From Rutstroemia sp. NJR-2017a BVV2 (lineage: Eukaryota > Ascomycota > Leotiomycetes > Helotiales > Rutstroemiaceae): a DNA stretch of 64,000 bases. How positions within the stretch are numbered: position 1 is the stretch's first letter; every line of letters begins with the position of its first letter. A program made the position numbers and the translations under genes. The notes under the pieces were generated by a model. The model ran no database searches. It saw nothing but the letters and a program-made list of their open reading frames with translations, and was not told the origin of the DNA. Shown piece by piece: positions 1-10,775 of the stretch. Location: positions 310,001-374,000 of the forward strand of contig NJPS01000035.1 in the NCBI GenBank assembly GCA_002946415.1, written 5' to 3'.

Positions 1-1132
1 TGCCAGCGGGTGGCTGCTTCTGGTGGATGGTTGCTGGCTTGTGGCTGGCTTGGGGATAGATAGTACCTTGTATGTATATATGTATTTATGTATGAATGAA
101 TTGCAAATTTAACTTGCATTGCATTGAGTTGTATTGAGTTGAGTTGTATTGAGTTGAGTTGAGTTGAGTTGTTGACTGGACTGGGTGGCGAATAATTATA
201 ATTGTGTGTGTGTGTGGAGGGGATGAGGAGGGGGGTGAAAGGGGGGATGAGGGAGGGAGGAAGGGAGTAAGGGAGGGGGCGAGGGAGTGATGGAGGATAG
301 AGTTAGCTACTTATTCGAATAAGGGGTCGCTTTCTCACATTATGACGTTATACTTGAGGAAAATATATATATATATATAGCTCAGGGTGTTCCAAGCGTG
401 GGATGAAATACTAGACTGCAATTCCTATTATATCGTCAAATTGTGGGGATATCCTCTCGAAATCAAGTTTTCTATATTAATAATATATATAAACTCTAGT
501 ATAGAAACATTTGTATTGGAGATGACTCTATGATATGGATGGAAGATTAATTAATCACTATTGCTACACTGCATTGTTTTCAGCGATTGGCTTGCTCGGT
601 TCAGATCGCAACATAAAACTGGTATTACAAGACTGCTTCAAAAAGAGGAGCTGAAGAAACAAGATTATGAAGTTGGACAACAAATTTTCGTCGTAGTAAC
701 ATCGTGAATATGTCGAGTTGTGGGACGATGGTTGGCTGGACCCCGCATCCCGGTGGATGTACAGTATCCGTTGCGTTGTATTCTAGATTGACGTGCATAT
801 ACACGCCACTATTGACGGCCACAAAGGGACGAGCCGAACGCCCCGACCCTTCTTGCATATTTACATACATCTTCCTTGTTCTCAGGGTCTGCTCTATGCC
901 CACCGAAATACCTTGGAATTTTGAAAAATAAAATAAAATGTATTGTGTCAAGAGTACCAATGGATCTTTCCTATCCGTCTATATAAAGATCCTATCCCTT
1001 CAACAAAATAAATAATAAAAGTATCATTGTCATTCTACTCTTACTTCATATACACATCCCTTCCTCACACCACCTTCAACTACAGTAACTCAGTTCTATT
1101 CCTACAAACTCCAAATTTAAGATTCCATCACA
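1..1132. other. Intergenic, low complexity
   Basis: No convincing gene is visible. The stretch holds a TTGAG-type microsatellite, a G-rich run around 210-300 and an (AT)n run near 361-379. Overlapping open frames on both strands at about 625-960 have no start context or recognisable domain and look like chance. The last 150 bp, which are rich in A and pyrimidine, are the likely promoter and 5' leader of the gene that starts at 1133. Confidence 0.6.
118..172. repeat. TTGAG pentanucleotide microsatellite
   Basis: An imperfect run of GAGTT/TTGAG units with a few TAT interruptions is directly readable. No function is implied. Confidence 0.85.
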
Positions 1133-1959
1133 ATGAAGTTCACCACCATCCTCAGCGTCGACAGGCTCGCAAATCTAGTCTTCCTCGCGACTTACTTCAG
1201 CTCTCTCTCCATTGCCGCCCCGACTGCACAGGCGCATGCCATAGAAAAGCGCGCACTCCCGGTGCTCCTGGGCCTTGCCAAATCATTCGGCGCACTCGGC
1301 GGGACGACCTTCACAAGTACTGGGGCCACAGCCATCACAGGTACTGGTGGCGTTGGAAACGGTGGCGTGTGGCCCGGCTCCGCGATCGTAGGTTTCCCAC
1401 CGGGGACCGCTTCCGGTGTGCTGGCACCGGGCACGGTCTTGGCTCAGAACGGCGAAGCGGCTTGTCTCACGGCTTACAATAAGTATATCTCCTCGTTCAT
1501 TACCCGCCGGCAGAAAAGAGCACCCACTAATTCCGAGATAGTGCTCGCTCACTCACCGCAACAGCTGCACTCCCCTCCTCCAATCTCGGAGGAATCACCG
1601 TCCGTCCCGGCATCTACACCTTCCCGACCCAAGCCGTGACTCTCTCCAACACACTAACGCTAGACGCCGGCGGCGACTCCACCAAGCAATTCATCTTCCA
1701 GATCGGCACGACCTTCACCACAGCCGCGAACGCAAAAGTGGTATTAACGAATAGCGCGCAGCCATGCAACGTGTACTTCATCGTGGGCTCGTCCGCATCC
1801 ATTGGCGCGGCGTCGCAGATGAAAGGTAATGTTATCGCATACACTGCTATCACTGCAAGTAACGCGGCGAGTAATCAGGGCACGTGGTGTGCTCTGCATG
1901 CGGCTGTTACGCTGATCAATAACTCGCTGGTTGCGCAGGCGGGGACTTGTCCTTCTTAG
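1133..1959 (+). CDS. DUF3494 ice-binding-like secreted protein
   Basis: This gene has two exons (1133-1482 and 1542-1959) encoding about 255 residues. The 59-bp intron 1483-1541 has a GTATAT donor, a CACTAAT branch region and a TAG acceptor, and it restores the frame exactly (AYN joined to ARSLTAT). Residues 1-29 form a signal peptide ending near SIAAP, followed by a KR site. The body matches the DUF3494 beta-solenoid pattern: LGGITVRPGIYTF, TLTLDAGGD, FIFQIGTTFTTAANAKVVL, CNVYFIVGSSASIG, a GNVIAYTAIT turn and a terminal AAVTLINNSL. DUF3494 proteins bind ice or act as adhesins; ice binding here is inference, because no ice-binding face can be judged by eye. The length is typical of single-domain fungal members. 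The protein is probably secreted. Confidence 0.88.
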
Positions 1960-2376
1960 GTTTGGGAGGTGGTTCGCTTGCTTGTTGGGGCAACATCCAC
2001 AGTCGGGTAGCTAGAAAATAGGGGTTCCTGGATATGAAGGGAGGAGGTTGTCTACAGCAATGGATAAATCAATTTCAGTGCCACAAACTCCCCAATGTAT
2101 TTGGTGATTATATTATGATTGTGTAGTTTCCATTAGGACGTCTGCATGCTAGAAATTTATCTCCCGACGAACCAGTGTGCAACGATAGTCTCATTTAGTT
2201 TGATATGTGACATTTTGGAAGGTACCACGATCGTTAAGCAAGAATAGGATTCAATTTACGCAACATCAGAGCATATTTGTCCTAGAGCCCTTGGTTCCAT
2301 ACTAGATAGAGACGTAAAGATGAAAATTGTTCAGTTGTAAAAACATCCAAATGCACTGGCACTGAATGAGGTTTCT

Positions 2377-3120
2377 TCACCTGGGCCACATGCAATTTGT
2401 CCACGGCCCCGGCCGATAACTCCAATTCTTATCCTCATCCTCCCATCGCAAACAAACCTCCGTCGTAATACAATAAATCCTCTCCCCCTCCGTAGTCTTC
2501 GCATCAATGGAGAAATTATACCACGCCTGTATCTCATCCGATCAGCTCAACTCCTAGGAACCGACACGACACGAAATTTCGGAAATACTTACCGGGGCAT
2601 TGATGAACATCGGCATAATATATCCCATCGAATGCACCACTGCGCCTCCTTTCTCAGGCGGACATCCAGCTTTCCGTCCCCCGAGCGGCTGCTCGATATC
2701 GCTCATGTCGCAAAACTCAGTCGTCCAAGTCTCGCCGAGGCGGTCCTTGGGGTCGTCCACGCCGTAGTCGTCGCAGTGCGAGCCGCAGTTTGTGGTTATG
2801 GCCATGGTGGCGTTGGGCGAGAGGGTTTTTTGGAAGGTTCCGTAGAAATGGACCATGAAATCGTCGTCGCTATTGCATGTCAGTCTCGATGGGACTGCGG
2901 GATTGATTGGATTCAGGAACTCTTACATGTAGATAGGCTGCTTAGAGACCTGGAGAGATGAGATTTGGAAGAGGTCTGTTGGACGCGGCACTTCACATAG
3001 ATTGAATGGGGAACCAACCCCTTGACCTTCGACTTCTTCAAGCCCTTTACCGACCCCCTCGCCTCCACCGACTCCTGAAAAGAATGCATGCCACGGAATA
3101 AGTGGCGACTTCTGGGTCAT
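2377..3120 (-). pseudogene. ML-domain (MD-2-related lipid-recognition) gene, 5' end lost
   Basis: The minus strand reads as three exons (about 3120-2927, 2869-2593, 2526-2377) joined by GTAAG..TAG and GTAAGT..CAG introns that keep frame. The product follows the ML/NPC2-like plan: SPFNLCEVPRPTDLFQISSL at the mature start, TFQKTLSPNATM, an EFCDM cysteine, a GCPPEKG cysteine turn, MGYIMPMFINAP and a final DAKTTEGERIYCITTEVCL strand. Such proteins bind sterols or phospholipids and are normally secreted. The usual signal peptide is missing: upstream of SPFNLC the frame enters a Gly/Glu stretch that is the antisense of a Pro/Ser linker belonging to another gene. Either the 5' exon was lost at a rearrangement or a distant signal exon escaped notice. 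Family assignment is fairly sure; activity is doubtful. Confidence 0.6.
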
Positions 3121-3892
3121 GTCACGCGACCAAGCAGTCACGAATGCTCAGGACTTCTGCAAACAAAACGACAAAGAAGTGACCTACAACCAAGGGTCGG
3201 TGAACGAACTCAAGATGTCAATTAGAATGCTTCAAGATGACAAAAAGGGTTCAACTAACGCACCGGAATGCGTCGGCCGCTTCACAAATATCGTTATCGA
3301 CGGCTGCGACGGCAACGATTCGATCAACAACCCTCACAACTACAAATTCGGATCCACATATACTTCACCCGACGGATGGGAGTATGCCATGCAGCCTCTC
3401 AGCAAACAAGTAAAGGAAATCTCGTGCGATGTGGCCTACAAGTTTGCACTCGACTATTTTGAGATTCGAGGAAAGAACCTCCCTGATACGAAATTCGGTG
3501 CAATTGGGGGAGGGCTGAAGACACAACTTTCTGGGTGCGGAGCCATCACCAAATAGAATTTCGAGTGGACGCCAAACGATGTCAAGTTTCAGTGGCATGA
3601 TACTGGCCAGCTGCCCATCGGTACCAAGGCCTGCGTTGGGAGGGCCTTGGAATCTTCTGGGGGTTCTGGCAATGGGAATTGCTATGGTTCTGGAAAACGA
3701 AAGGTTCGTAAACGACGATCATTTGGTATCGAGGATTGGCCTGGGTATAGCGATTATTGGAAGCATGTATTTGCGAGTTCTCCGGTTGAAGAGAGGGATT
3801 CTATCGACGACTGGCCTGGGTATGGTGATGATAGTAAGCATTTCTTCAGACATTCGGCTACTGTCAGCCTACTGATTAGATGGTCATTTTAG
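3026..3892 (+). pseudogene. Fragment of a fungal secreted C-terminal domain with in-frame TAG
   Basis: An open frame begins after a stop at 3023-3025 with a Pro/Ser/Thr linker, then NACHGISGDFWVMSRDQA, a cysteine-containing domain, and a GCGAITK motif. At 3554-3556 a TAG interrupts the frame where related domains, as I recall them, have a tryptophan. The same frame then continues as NFEWTPNDVKF, QLPIGTKACVGRA and a basic tail to 3890-3892. The tail carries two similar IxDWPGY segments. This domain usually sits at the C-terminus of larger secreted glycosidase-like proteins. Here no N-terminal portion, signal peptide or catalytic domain precedes it. Truncation plus nonsense codon suggests a pseudogene; function is unknown. 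Confidence 0.6.
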
Positions 3893-4288
3893 TAGGAGTT
3901 GGTGTAGAAAAAATTTATAGTTTCTGAATATTAAATTTCTTCGTGATCATATGATTTCTTAGTTTGCTTATTATATTAAACTTGTCATTAAGTAAAGTGA
4001 TGATTGATTCTCTACTTAGCACGTCTTAAGGGATAGTATTTATAGACCATTTATCAGTCCGTTTCATAGGCGCAGCATATCTAATTAAAGCCCTTCAGTA
4101 ATGATTCGGACAAGTGGGAATGAGGGCATTCCAATGGAGTGAATATCTCCTGTATCCCATATTCTCAAAACCCTGTTTCCTCAAAGTTGTTCTGAACAAG
4201 ACCATAATCGCCTCAAAACAACACTCAGATTTCCAAGTCAAAAAAGATAAATTGTCAGATTCCTTCCAAGTTCCAACACGTATAGTTC

Positions 4289-5293
4289 ATGAGAATCGCA
4301 TTCTTTCACTTCTTCAAACCAACCACCACCAATACGAAACCGAAAGCTTTGTCCAAGGAAAGACATACTATCATCATAGGAAACATGTCCGCACCCATAG
4401 GCGAATACGTATTTGGGGTCGAAGTCCGCATTCGCGTGGCGCAAAACGATGACACATTATTTGATTACTTTCAGGTGATTCTTCAAGATCACATAGTATC
4501 AAATATAAACCCATCACAGGACCTTATTCCTCATCCTTCAGATGATGGCAGTACAGTTATGGTCTATTGTCCTTCGCGTGCCAGCGCCTTAGAAATGAGC
4601 ACATTCCACCACCCACCTCAGCATCCAGCATTGGAGCACCTCTTGTTCTCTACCGACATATGGTATGGTGTCCTTCGGAACAGGCCTGTGCTCATCGATA
4701 TTCTATCTAACATCGGCTGCGTAAAGACCATCACGCTACTGATGGAGGACGTTGACGCGGTGCCACTGGAAGGATTAGACGCTCCTTTGAGTGTACCAGG
4801 GATCTTCTTGAAACCCCCTCGCTTGGGTGGTATTAGACTTCAATTCTCGATAGCAGCTGAAAAGATGGCTCCAGAGAAGTACGGCCTGAGACAGGGAAGC
4901 GTAGATGCAATCACACGCCGAATTTGTGCGCGTCGTGGCCGATCCGACTTCCAGTGGCCGGTGGTGAGATATGCTTATGCTGCATATAGTACTCAATATA
5001 GCGCACAACTGCGCCAAGAACGAGCAGAAAGAAATTCGGCCGAAGCTCTCAATCACCTGCGCCAAGAAAGAGAAAATAGAAATTCAAACGAAGATCTGAA
5101 TGAAGAGTGGCAATTGAATGTTGACGGATCAATGGGTGATGGAGGTATTGCGCATCGGAGAGAACGCCCAAGTCGTGTGATGGTTTTTGACTACTCTGTA
5201 TTACCAGTAGACCCAGATTTGGAGCTTTGGAGGGAAATCAGGGATGAACCCGGGCATGCATCTGGGGATGAAGCGCCTGACAGTGTTTCTTAG
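4289..5293 (+). CDS. Hypothetical protein, intronless
   Basis: An uninterrupted frame gives 334 residues from 4289, or 302 from the in-frame ATG at 4385 (MSAPIGEYVFGVEV), which starts at the more domain-like sequence and may be the true start. The middle looks globular (residues about 60-230, with IWYGVLRNRPVLIDIL and GCVKTITLLMEDVDAV). Next comes an arginine/glutamate-rich repeat (two LRQERxERNSxE-like units around residues 240-270), then an acidic tail. No signal peptide or transmembrane segment is visible. I do not recognise the family. It resembles the lineage-restricted hypothetical proteins common in fungal genomes. Confidence 0.6.
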   Translation: MRIAFFHFFKPTTTNTKPKALSKERHTIIIGNMSAPIGEYVFGVEVRIRVAQNDDTLFDYFQVILQDHIVSNINPSQDLIPHPSDDGSTVMVYCPSRASALEMSTFHHPPQHPALEHLLFSTDIWYGVLRNRPVLIDILSNIGCVKTITLLMEDVDAVPLEGLDAPLSVPGIFLKPPRLGGIRLQFSIAAEKMAPEKYGLRQGSVDAITRRICARRGRSDFQWPVVRYAYAAYSTQYSAQLRQERAERNSAEALNHLRQERENRNSNEDLNEEWQLNVDGSMGDGGIAHRRERPSRVMVFDYSVLPVDPDLELWREIRDEPGHASGDEAPDSVS

Positions 5294-8200
5294 ATCTTCA
5301 CATAGTCTGATAAATGGATGATGAAATTGATGGAAATGGAGACGTAGCTAGTAAACGTTACGCAGTTCCTTAGGGTTGTGCACAATCCATTTTCTCTTCT
5401 TTTCTTTCTTTCCGAGTCAAGTGTTGAAGAGTAGTAGCTTATCTATGCACGAGAAATTTTATAAAAATAAAAAGCAAAAAAAAAGTATAAAAACAATTAT
5501 GAAACAAGATCTGGTGAGTAGATGCTCAATGAGATGTGAATATGAGAGACCTCTTTTATACTGGAACCATCAGACTGTATCAGTAATATTTATTTGTTGT
5601 TTTGTTGTATGGCCGAGTTATTCGTGAATTGTGGCTAAAGCTTGCTCGTTTTCAAACGAATATATCCATTTCCATGATACTATAGTTACTAACACACTTC
5701 TTCCGGCGTCTCTCTTTTCGCAAGAAAGTAGTCGAGGCCTACCCAGCCTATTATAAATCTTGTCGGACCAAGTCGAGATGGTTCTAGAGTGGGTTCGACT
5801 GGACAGCATAGGTATCTGTGAACGTTTGTCGCATGTAACGTATACCAGAGGTGGGGAGCAAGATGGAAGATATTTCCCAGAGCTTTATGAATATGAGCGA
5901 ATACGAAGTGTAAAAAGCTTGCTACTTCACTTAGGCTAAGCATTATATTGCAGCAAGGCAAGCTTATTCAGGTTGAAAAGTATTGCTCCTTCTTCATGAG
6001 TTAAATATCGTATTTCTCGTGAAGAGTTAGTTTCGTTGTACTTAGTCTCGGGCGATCTAATATCCAAGTCCATCTATTTGAGAGTCAAGCTGTATAGTTG
6101 ACAATGAAGCCGCGAGTTGACAATGAAGCCGCGTAGTTGACAGTGAAGCCATCTGACAAGATTACATTGTCATTGATCGCCTACTGCTGTCAACCTCTAA
6201 AGCTCTAATAATTCGAACAACCTATGATAGAATATGTATATAACAATAATATTAATGCCAAGATACATTATTATCAAAGCAAACACTTCTTCCAATGTTT
6301 GAACAACTGTTTGAATATTGTTTCTGCTCATCAGAGTCTTCCTACATAATGCATGATTATTTATAACCTCCCAGTAAATCCTTCAGAAGAGTTTATATAC
6401 TATTCCAGCTAGAACATCTCCATTAAAACAACAGGGAAACGTAACCGACGCAGAAGTGAATCTTCCTGACTTCCGACTCGGACATTCAGTGTTATTCATT
6501 ACTAATATCTTGCGTTCACCTGAGGGTATTCAATTGGACAATAAAGGGATAATCTCGCTTCAAGCAGCTAGTTCGGGAATATGGAGTATGAAAGCAAGTG
6601 GTTGGCTAAAGGCTACAAGCTCTGAACATCAACTAGACCAGAGAGAAACAGAGCTTCAGAATTCAGACTCCAGAGTGCCGCACTTTTTTCCGTAGCCCCC
6701 ACATTCTCCTTCCACTAGTTTCAGCAGTGGGTGCTACATCTTTCATGCGGATTGTGACTTGTCGTTGTTAGATGTGGTAATCGCTATCGTTTATTTGCGA
6801 AATATGATTATCGTTGGGAGTTTTCCACTGCCGTGAGATTGTTATTGCCGAGGAATGAAACTGCTCAAATGACTAATAGAGAAAGAAATTAGGCCAGAAA
6901 CCATGAAGTATAGATTGTATAGTTCGAAAGTGTGAGGTATAATGCTATATTTGATCGGTCTCGCCAGAATGTTAGTTGGGACACTGGTCCCCATTCATTA
7001 CAGGTGCACAGCAGAATACAGGTGGGACTCCAGAGAATATAGTAAGCGTGTTAGTAGGAATGGAAATGAGTTCCGTACTCTGGGGAATGCTCATGAATCT
7101 AATGTGCGTCTTGCAGTTGAAGTAAATTGGTGGACCATAAGGGACTGCTTATTCATCATCTCACTGAAGTATCGCCCAGGGAATGATATATGATCTATGC
7201 AACTTGATGTCTATCGTAGCATCGAGAATTTGACATCTCGTAGAGTGGGCTCCAGCTCATGTTAGGATTCGTGAGTCATGACGATCCCGCAATGTTATCA
7301 TGAAAGATCGAGTCGTAGAATCATCGTAGAAGCGCAGTGAAGTTTTCTTTCGTTGTCAAAGGAACACTAGATCGAAGGTAGTACCGTAGTTGCATCGAGA
7401 ATATGTAAGTGCTGTTAGCCACTGAGGAGCATCGGATTCATTGTGCCATCAGAGACGGTACCAGCGCGTGTATATCAGAAAGCATTATTGGTATATCATG
7501 CACCGCAACGGCACGACACCCGTAGCTTTGTGACATTTAACGTGACGTGGGTTAGTTGTTCATAACACGACCTACCAAAGTTGAAAAAGATCGATGAGGT
7601 GAACTTATCGATGCGGTGCATCGAGATGTTGGAACCATCAAAGTGAATTAGCTCAATAAAAGCCAAGACCAGTGTTCTCCGGGCCGCGACTAATGCGGCT
7701 TACTTCCCCATGTGTTCAACGGTGAATTATGCCGGGATCTACAGTGGATCAAGCTTTACTTCCATTAATGGTGGAAGATTGCACGATACATTCCTCTTCA
7801 TGTTGTCTTATGGCCATTGGCACGGACGAAAAGCTCCTGCAGTCGTATCCAATACACGTACTTACCCAATGACTTTAAAAGTAGACGTCAATACGAACTT
7901 ATAAGAAGTGATCCGTAGGGACACCAATCAGATTCTATTTTGTTTTTAGCATTTCGACAGGCCATGTCGTCCGGATCTTACATCTACCGGGATAATTGAG
8001 GATATACTTCCCTAATCTTGCTAGCACCCGCGGCACCTGTCAGGTTACACAGCATAGAATCATCGTCATAAGTGGGATCCATGTAAATATTCAAGGATTA
8101 CCATGTTCGGGGTGGGGATGTTGCTGGTGACCATGGGTGATGAGATGTGCAACAAAAGATAGGATTGAAAGGATTATGAATTAGTTGGGGAGGTTGAAGG

Positions 8201-10775
8201 GATAATTCTCGAAGCAAGTACGGGGAGCGGAAACTTCCGGTGTCGACGACGAGGTTGTGCCTTGGCAATATAACGTTGGTTAGCATGTACCAATTGGACG
8301 ACTTCTTCACGAAAAAAAGAGCATATTTCTACAGCAACAAAAAATTGGAAACTCTCCTCTCAAGAAGTTCCCCGGCATTGAGTTCCATTTTTCCATTGTT
8401 CGAAAACTCTTTCGGAATAGTGGCGGCTTGAACTTAGCCAACGATCGATTGATCTAACTCCACTATCGTAACAACTAATGTACTGTAACATTGCGACTTG
8501 CAACAAAACTTTCTACCTTATAAGCATACTCGTGAACTCCGGACCACGACTTGTAGAATGTTATGTCTAGCATGGGGTTAGGGTATGATGTGGCAGGTTG
8601 GCCAACACATCTGACTAGTTGATGACCACTCAACCCGAATATACTTTGTCCCCATGGAAACTAAGATATGCAACAAAATGAAGATCTCATCGACTTGGCG
8701 TCCGACGGTAAGCTCGCATAATGTAGGTACAGAAATATACTTGTCTATATCCACAGTATGAAGATTGAGCTTTCGGTACATGGAAATAGGGGATAGGCGC
8801 GAGGGGCGGTGAGGAGCTGTAGAAAAATATCGTGAGAGGGGGTTTAGTGCCGCAGTTAAAATCATTTTGATTCAAATGGACGCGGAGACCTTTCAGAGCC
8901 GACAATCCACAAATTTAAGAAAGAACGATTCATCGCACCGGGAACCAGTGTTCCTACGCAATAGTATCGGAGGGACGGTCGAGGTGATTTGATGACCCCA
9001 CCGGAGCAGACCTCCGTCTCCCACATTCTGTGGAATTGAAAATCGGCATCGCCGACTCCCGCCTGAAGCAGAGAGGAACTCAAGACAATTAAGCGTGAAG
9101 ATCGACGAAATGCACTCGATGTTGGCTATGTGCTTGGTATCTACTCTGTAGGTATATTCCGAACATAAGAACAACTGTTGGGCTTACTGTTGGCTGACCA
9201 TTGGCTGACTTGTACTATGAGGTTACATTGCACGAAAAGCATCATACAATGAGACCCTTGGCGATCGAGATGTGCAACAAAATGCCTTTCAGAATCCGGT
9301 CAAACCGTTGATCAACGATGGACGGCAGTCGTGTCTTTTCGGGTGCAATTCATGAGTAGCGTATCACTGCTGCTATTCGCTTCGAGCTTACCGGTCCCGA
9401 ACTCTGGGAAATGCCCAGATGGTGAGATATGCAACATTCTGCAATAATACGAGTAAAGAGACGGAGATTTAACGTTGTCCGATCAATCTGGGGTACAGCC
9501 GAAAAGGTGCGACGGAGGCTAGACCGAACTCAATCAGTCACTCTATCAATGAAGGCTTGTATCTTGTGTTTTCGTCAACGCCGTTAAAATGCTTAACTCT
9601 TACGAAAATGAAGGCGTCGGAGTTGTAGTACAAGAGCAGAGTGAGGATATACCTTCGGAAGGTACAGTATAGCTATCAGTCTGCTGTGAATTGAGATGTT
9701 GCACAGTTGACAGTAAGGGCATGAGTGAATCAGCTTGTTTGAAGAAGAGTCGTTACGATGACTAGGATATTTCTGAAATAGGTTATGAGTTACTTTCATG
9801 GTACCCTTTCTCCTTGTTTTCATATTTCAAGAGGTTGTCATTGATAAGCTGTAATGTTGAGGATCTAGATGTGCAACAGAGAAGAAAGTACTGACGAGGT
9901 GACCTAAACCTGTTGAATAAAGAAGATCAAAAAGAAGGGAGGGGCTCTATCGAGTGTAGCATCGATGTAGCATCTCGAGATGGTGGAAACGAAGGGAGAG
10001 GAACACAGAACTAAATCTTGGTTACCGTACCGGTCTCATGCGGTAGCCGAGGCATACGCGACCGCTCCTTTTCATTCGTGGATGAGTTATCGTAAATGTG
10101 ACTGCCTAAGGCATTAATAGATGACCCACGGCCAGGGTGTCTGTTGCCTGAATTTCTCCTCTACAGTGGATGTAATATTTCACTAACCAGCGACGAACTC
10201 CAATAATACAACGCAAAATCAAAATTTGAGATATTAAGATAAAATCTAGGTGAGTGAATTTCTTTCCTTTTATATTGGTCCCCTAATCACTATACATGAG
10301 AGGGTATATATGGGTGTTGCGAGTTGAGTCTGTTTGGAGGGACGTTCTGTGGTGGTGAATGAATTATTGCACCCGCTATGCTCCTGTGAGCTAGAGATGA
10401 GACGACAACTATGGCATCACTTGGCGTGCGGAGTTTTCTAATTACCATGGCCAGATTAATCGGTCCTTTCTTGTAGCCTAAAGAACTGATGCCTAATGAG
10501 TTAGTCAATTCAACTCACTTGTTGTCTTACCTTCTCTAAATGTTCATTTTTTGATAGCAGTCGACGGATTGCGGTATTCTGCCTGGAGCTTCAGCCTAAT
10601 GGTGTCAGTTAATATGCTGTTGAGGATTTAATTCCGTGGAAGCATCTGTGGTAGCTGCCTACGCGCACCTTGTTCGTTGCTGCAGTACAAATATCAAGCG
10701 TCGCCGCAGACGTCCTTCAGTATTCCTTCATCCAAACATACTTCCTCCAAACCCTTCTCAACTTCCACTGTCAAA
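5294..10775. other. Long gene-poor region
   Basis: Over 5 kb show only short, uncorrelated open frames on both strands, with no splice-joined coding signal found. The region holds a short tandem triplication near 6095-6151 and, from about 8143 rightwards, dispersed copies of the AGATGTGCAACAAA motif described separately. Confidence 0.5.
6095..6151. repeat. Three tandem copies of a ~20-bp unit
   Basis: The unit AGTTGACAATGAAGCCGCG appears twice in a row, with a third diverged copy (AGTTGACAGTGAAGCC) directly after. It is a local tandem triplication outside any recognised gene. Confidence 0.85.

Noticed and set aside
625..960. 111-codon minus frame and overlapping plus frame
   Set aside because: Both strands are open with no domain, splice or start context; chance frames in a leader region.
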